A DNA stretch of 64,000 bases from Candidatus Muiribacterium halophilum (GTDB lineage: Bacteria > Muiribacteriota > Muiribacteriia > Muiribacteriales > Muiribacteriaceae), in assembly GCA_002869225.1 (NCBI GenBank), contig PKTG01000085.1:27467-91466 (forward strand), in the 5' to 3' direction. Below, in pieces: positions 62,322 to 64,000 of the stretch; the stretch's first letter is position 1, and each line of letters opens with the position of its first letter. The translations under genes were made by a program, and so were the position numbers. The notes under the pieces were generated by a model. It was given only the letters and a program-made list of their open reading frames with translations. It made no database searches and was not told the DNA's origin.

Positions 62322-63413
62322 TTACTCCTCCTTTTTCACAAAGACAGGCATTTTTCTTTCATAAATACCGCTTGGTGTACTTATTTTTAATGTTGCTAAA
62401 AAATAAGCTCTTCCATTTCTTTTTTTTAACCTTACAGAAACTTTATCCATATCAAGCATATACAATATCTCATTAAAATAATCACGATTCTTATCATGTT
62501 TTTTTAAACTTACATATTTAGTTGGATAGGCTTTATCGTCAATATATATAACAGGTCTGTTAAAAATTATTGTACTTTTATAATAATATTCATCGTTATA
62601 ATAAGAATCATCTCGTAAAGAAAAAAACAATGGAGAAATGAAACTGTTTTCTTTGATATTTAGTATTTTAGAATAATCTAAAAGTTTATATTCCGGTGAT
62701 TTCGTGACTACAATACGAAAGTTTTTTTCAATAACCATAGGGTTCCATTTTTTTTCATTTTTATCATTAAAAGCATAAGAAAAAAAGATTTTTAATTTAA
62801 TATTATAATAAGGTTTTACGGGACCATTAGGGATATCGAACCTATGATATGCAGGATTTCCTTCTTCAAAAGAAGTTTTTGCCTAATCAATATACCAGTG
62901 ATAAAAAAATTTATTATTTATATTTTTTAAATCTACTTGTTCAGGTGAAATCCCTAATAGCTCAATCAGCTTCTCTTTTGAGTTATCCTGCTTGATTATT
63001 ATATCTGGTTCCGTTATTAGGAGATCAGCAAAAAGTTTTATTTTGGTTCCTTGCTTTATTTCTTTTGGGATATCAACTTTTAAATCATATTTGATTCTTT
63101 CTTTCTTATAATCAACAGTCTTTTTATTAATAAGAAATTTTTTTGTTTCACCTTGCTTTGAGGTCTTTAAAAAAACCTTAACTAAATATTCACCTTCGTA
63201 TTCATAATTATGTTTAATATCTTGTTTATAATTTCTTATATCAAATTCTTCTTTTATTCCATCTCCCCAGTCATATATAAGACATATATCATATACACCA
63301 TTATCTTTAAGAGATCTTATCAGTTTATTTATATTAGAATTTACCGAATTATTAAAACAAAAAATATTAAGATTAAATAATATAAGAATAATAAATAAAA
63401 TAAATCTCTTCAT
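62322..63413 (-). pseudogene. Secreted PKD-like domain protein with in-frame TAG at 62883-62885
   Basis: 176 aa ('YDWGDGIKEEFDIRNYKQDIKHNYEYEGEYLVKVFL') and 138 aa parts in one frame: ...FFYHWYID*AKTSFEEGNPAYHRFDIPNGPVKPYYNIKLKIFFSYAFNDKNEKKWNPMVIEKNF... Confidence 0.72.
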
Positions 63414-63466
63414 AAATCAATTATATTTTATAAATACTTAATTTACAATGCTTTTTTCAGTATTTT

Positions 63467-64000
63467 TTATATCAACGAATTGCCGCGAGTGATATTTTTT
63501 AAATATTCCCCAACCTCTTTTAGATACTGCTTTGGAACCGATATCCTTAAAGCGACTTCACTCGAGAACACCTCGTTTAATATCTCTACTTTATATTTTT
63601 CAAAATATATCTTCAAAGGCTCGTAAAGAGAGTAATCAATTTTAATATCAAATTCTTTTCTTGGAATAAGTTTTTTTATAGGTAAAGCTTCGATTGCAAG
63701 TTGAGCCGCTTTGGTATAAGCCTGAACAAGTCCACCTGTTCCAAGTTTTGTTCCGCCGTAATATCTCACGACACAAATAAGCACATCCTTTACACCTGAA
63801 CCCTTTAAGACTTCCATCACAGGTCTTCCAGCGGTACCATGAGGTTCACCATCATCTGACAGTCCACTTAATTCTCTCGTCCTTCCTCCTGTAATAAAAG
63901 CATAGACTATATGCGTTGCCTGTGGATGTTCTCCCCAAAGTTTTTTTATTTTTTCTTTTGCTTCTTCAGGTTCTTTTGCAGGCATAGCAATACCAATAAA
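63467..64000 (-). CDS. yigZ: YigZ/IMPACT family protein (N-terminus beyond window)
   Basis: 'ATHIVYAFITGG...GLSDDGEPHGTAGRPVMEVLKGSGVKDVLICVVRYYGGTKLGTGGLVQAY'; frame continues upstream as ...FIGIAMPAKEPEE. Confidence 0.9.
   Translation of the reverse strand, partial: FIGIAMPAKEPEEAKEKIKKLWGEHPQATHIVYAFITGGRTRELSGLSDDGEPHGTAGRPVMEVLKGSGVKDVLICVVRYYGGTKLGTGGLVQAYTKAAQLAIEALPIKKLIPRKEFDIKIDYSLYEPLKIYFEKYKVEILNEVFSSEVALRISVPKQYLKEVGEYLKNITRGNSLI

Noticed and set aside
13206-63413. Alternative genetic code (TAA, TGA or TAG reassigned)
   Set aside because: All three codons also terminate intact genes at expected positions (e.g. TAA after pckA, TGA after the 53750-55003 gene, TAG after the antiporter), and interruptions are rare, so global reassignment does not fit.

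Overview
The window is AT-rich bacterial chromosome, densely coding and mostly on the minus strand. No rRNA, tRNA, CRISPR array or transposase was recognised. Identifiable content includes: PEP carboxykinase, ROK kinase, ThiF/ThiS and CorA; three tandem SGNH-hydrolase/helical-repeat proteins beside a NodU/SxtN-type carbamoyltransferase with small DUF5989-like and SxtJ-like partners; a two-gene ABC exporter; an AzgA-type permease; two clostripain (C11) proteases; a YgfK/xanthine-dehydrogenase/MocA-like molybdenum hydroxylase module; RecD2; a pseudopilin cluster; AroQ and an AroK-AroB fusion; a radical SAM protein; three tandem secreted endonuclease I paralogs; a Wzm/Wzt ABC-2 exporter; and a set of secreted proteins. 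Two non-gene signals stand out. (1) Six genes are each interrupted only by in-frame stop codons (7 stops: 5 TAA, 1 TGA, 1 TAG). The reading frame is unchanged across each stop and no frameshifts were seen; one stop falls on the first Gly of a GxSxG nucleophile elbow. (2) Several longer intergenic gaps carry short-period degenerate tandem words (heptamer/octamer, TTAGGG-like) or dense arrays of small hairpins whose stems differ in sequence. All calls were made by reading the sequence; no database search was run.
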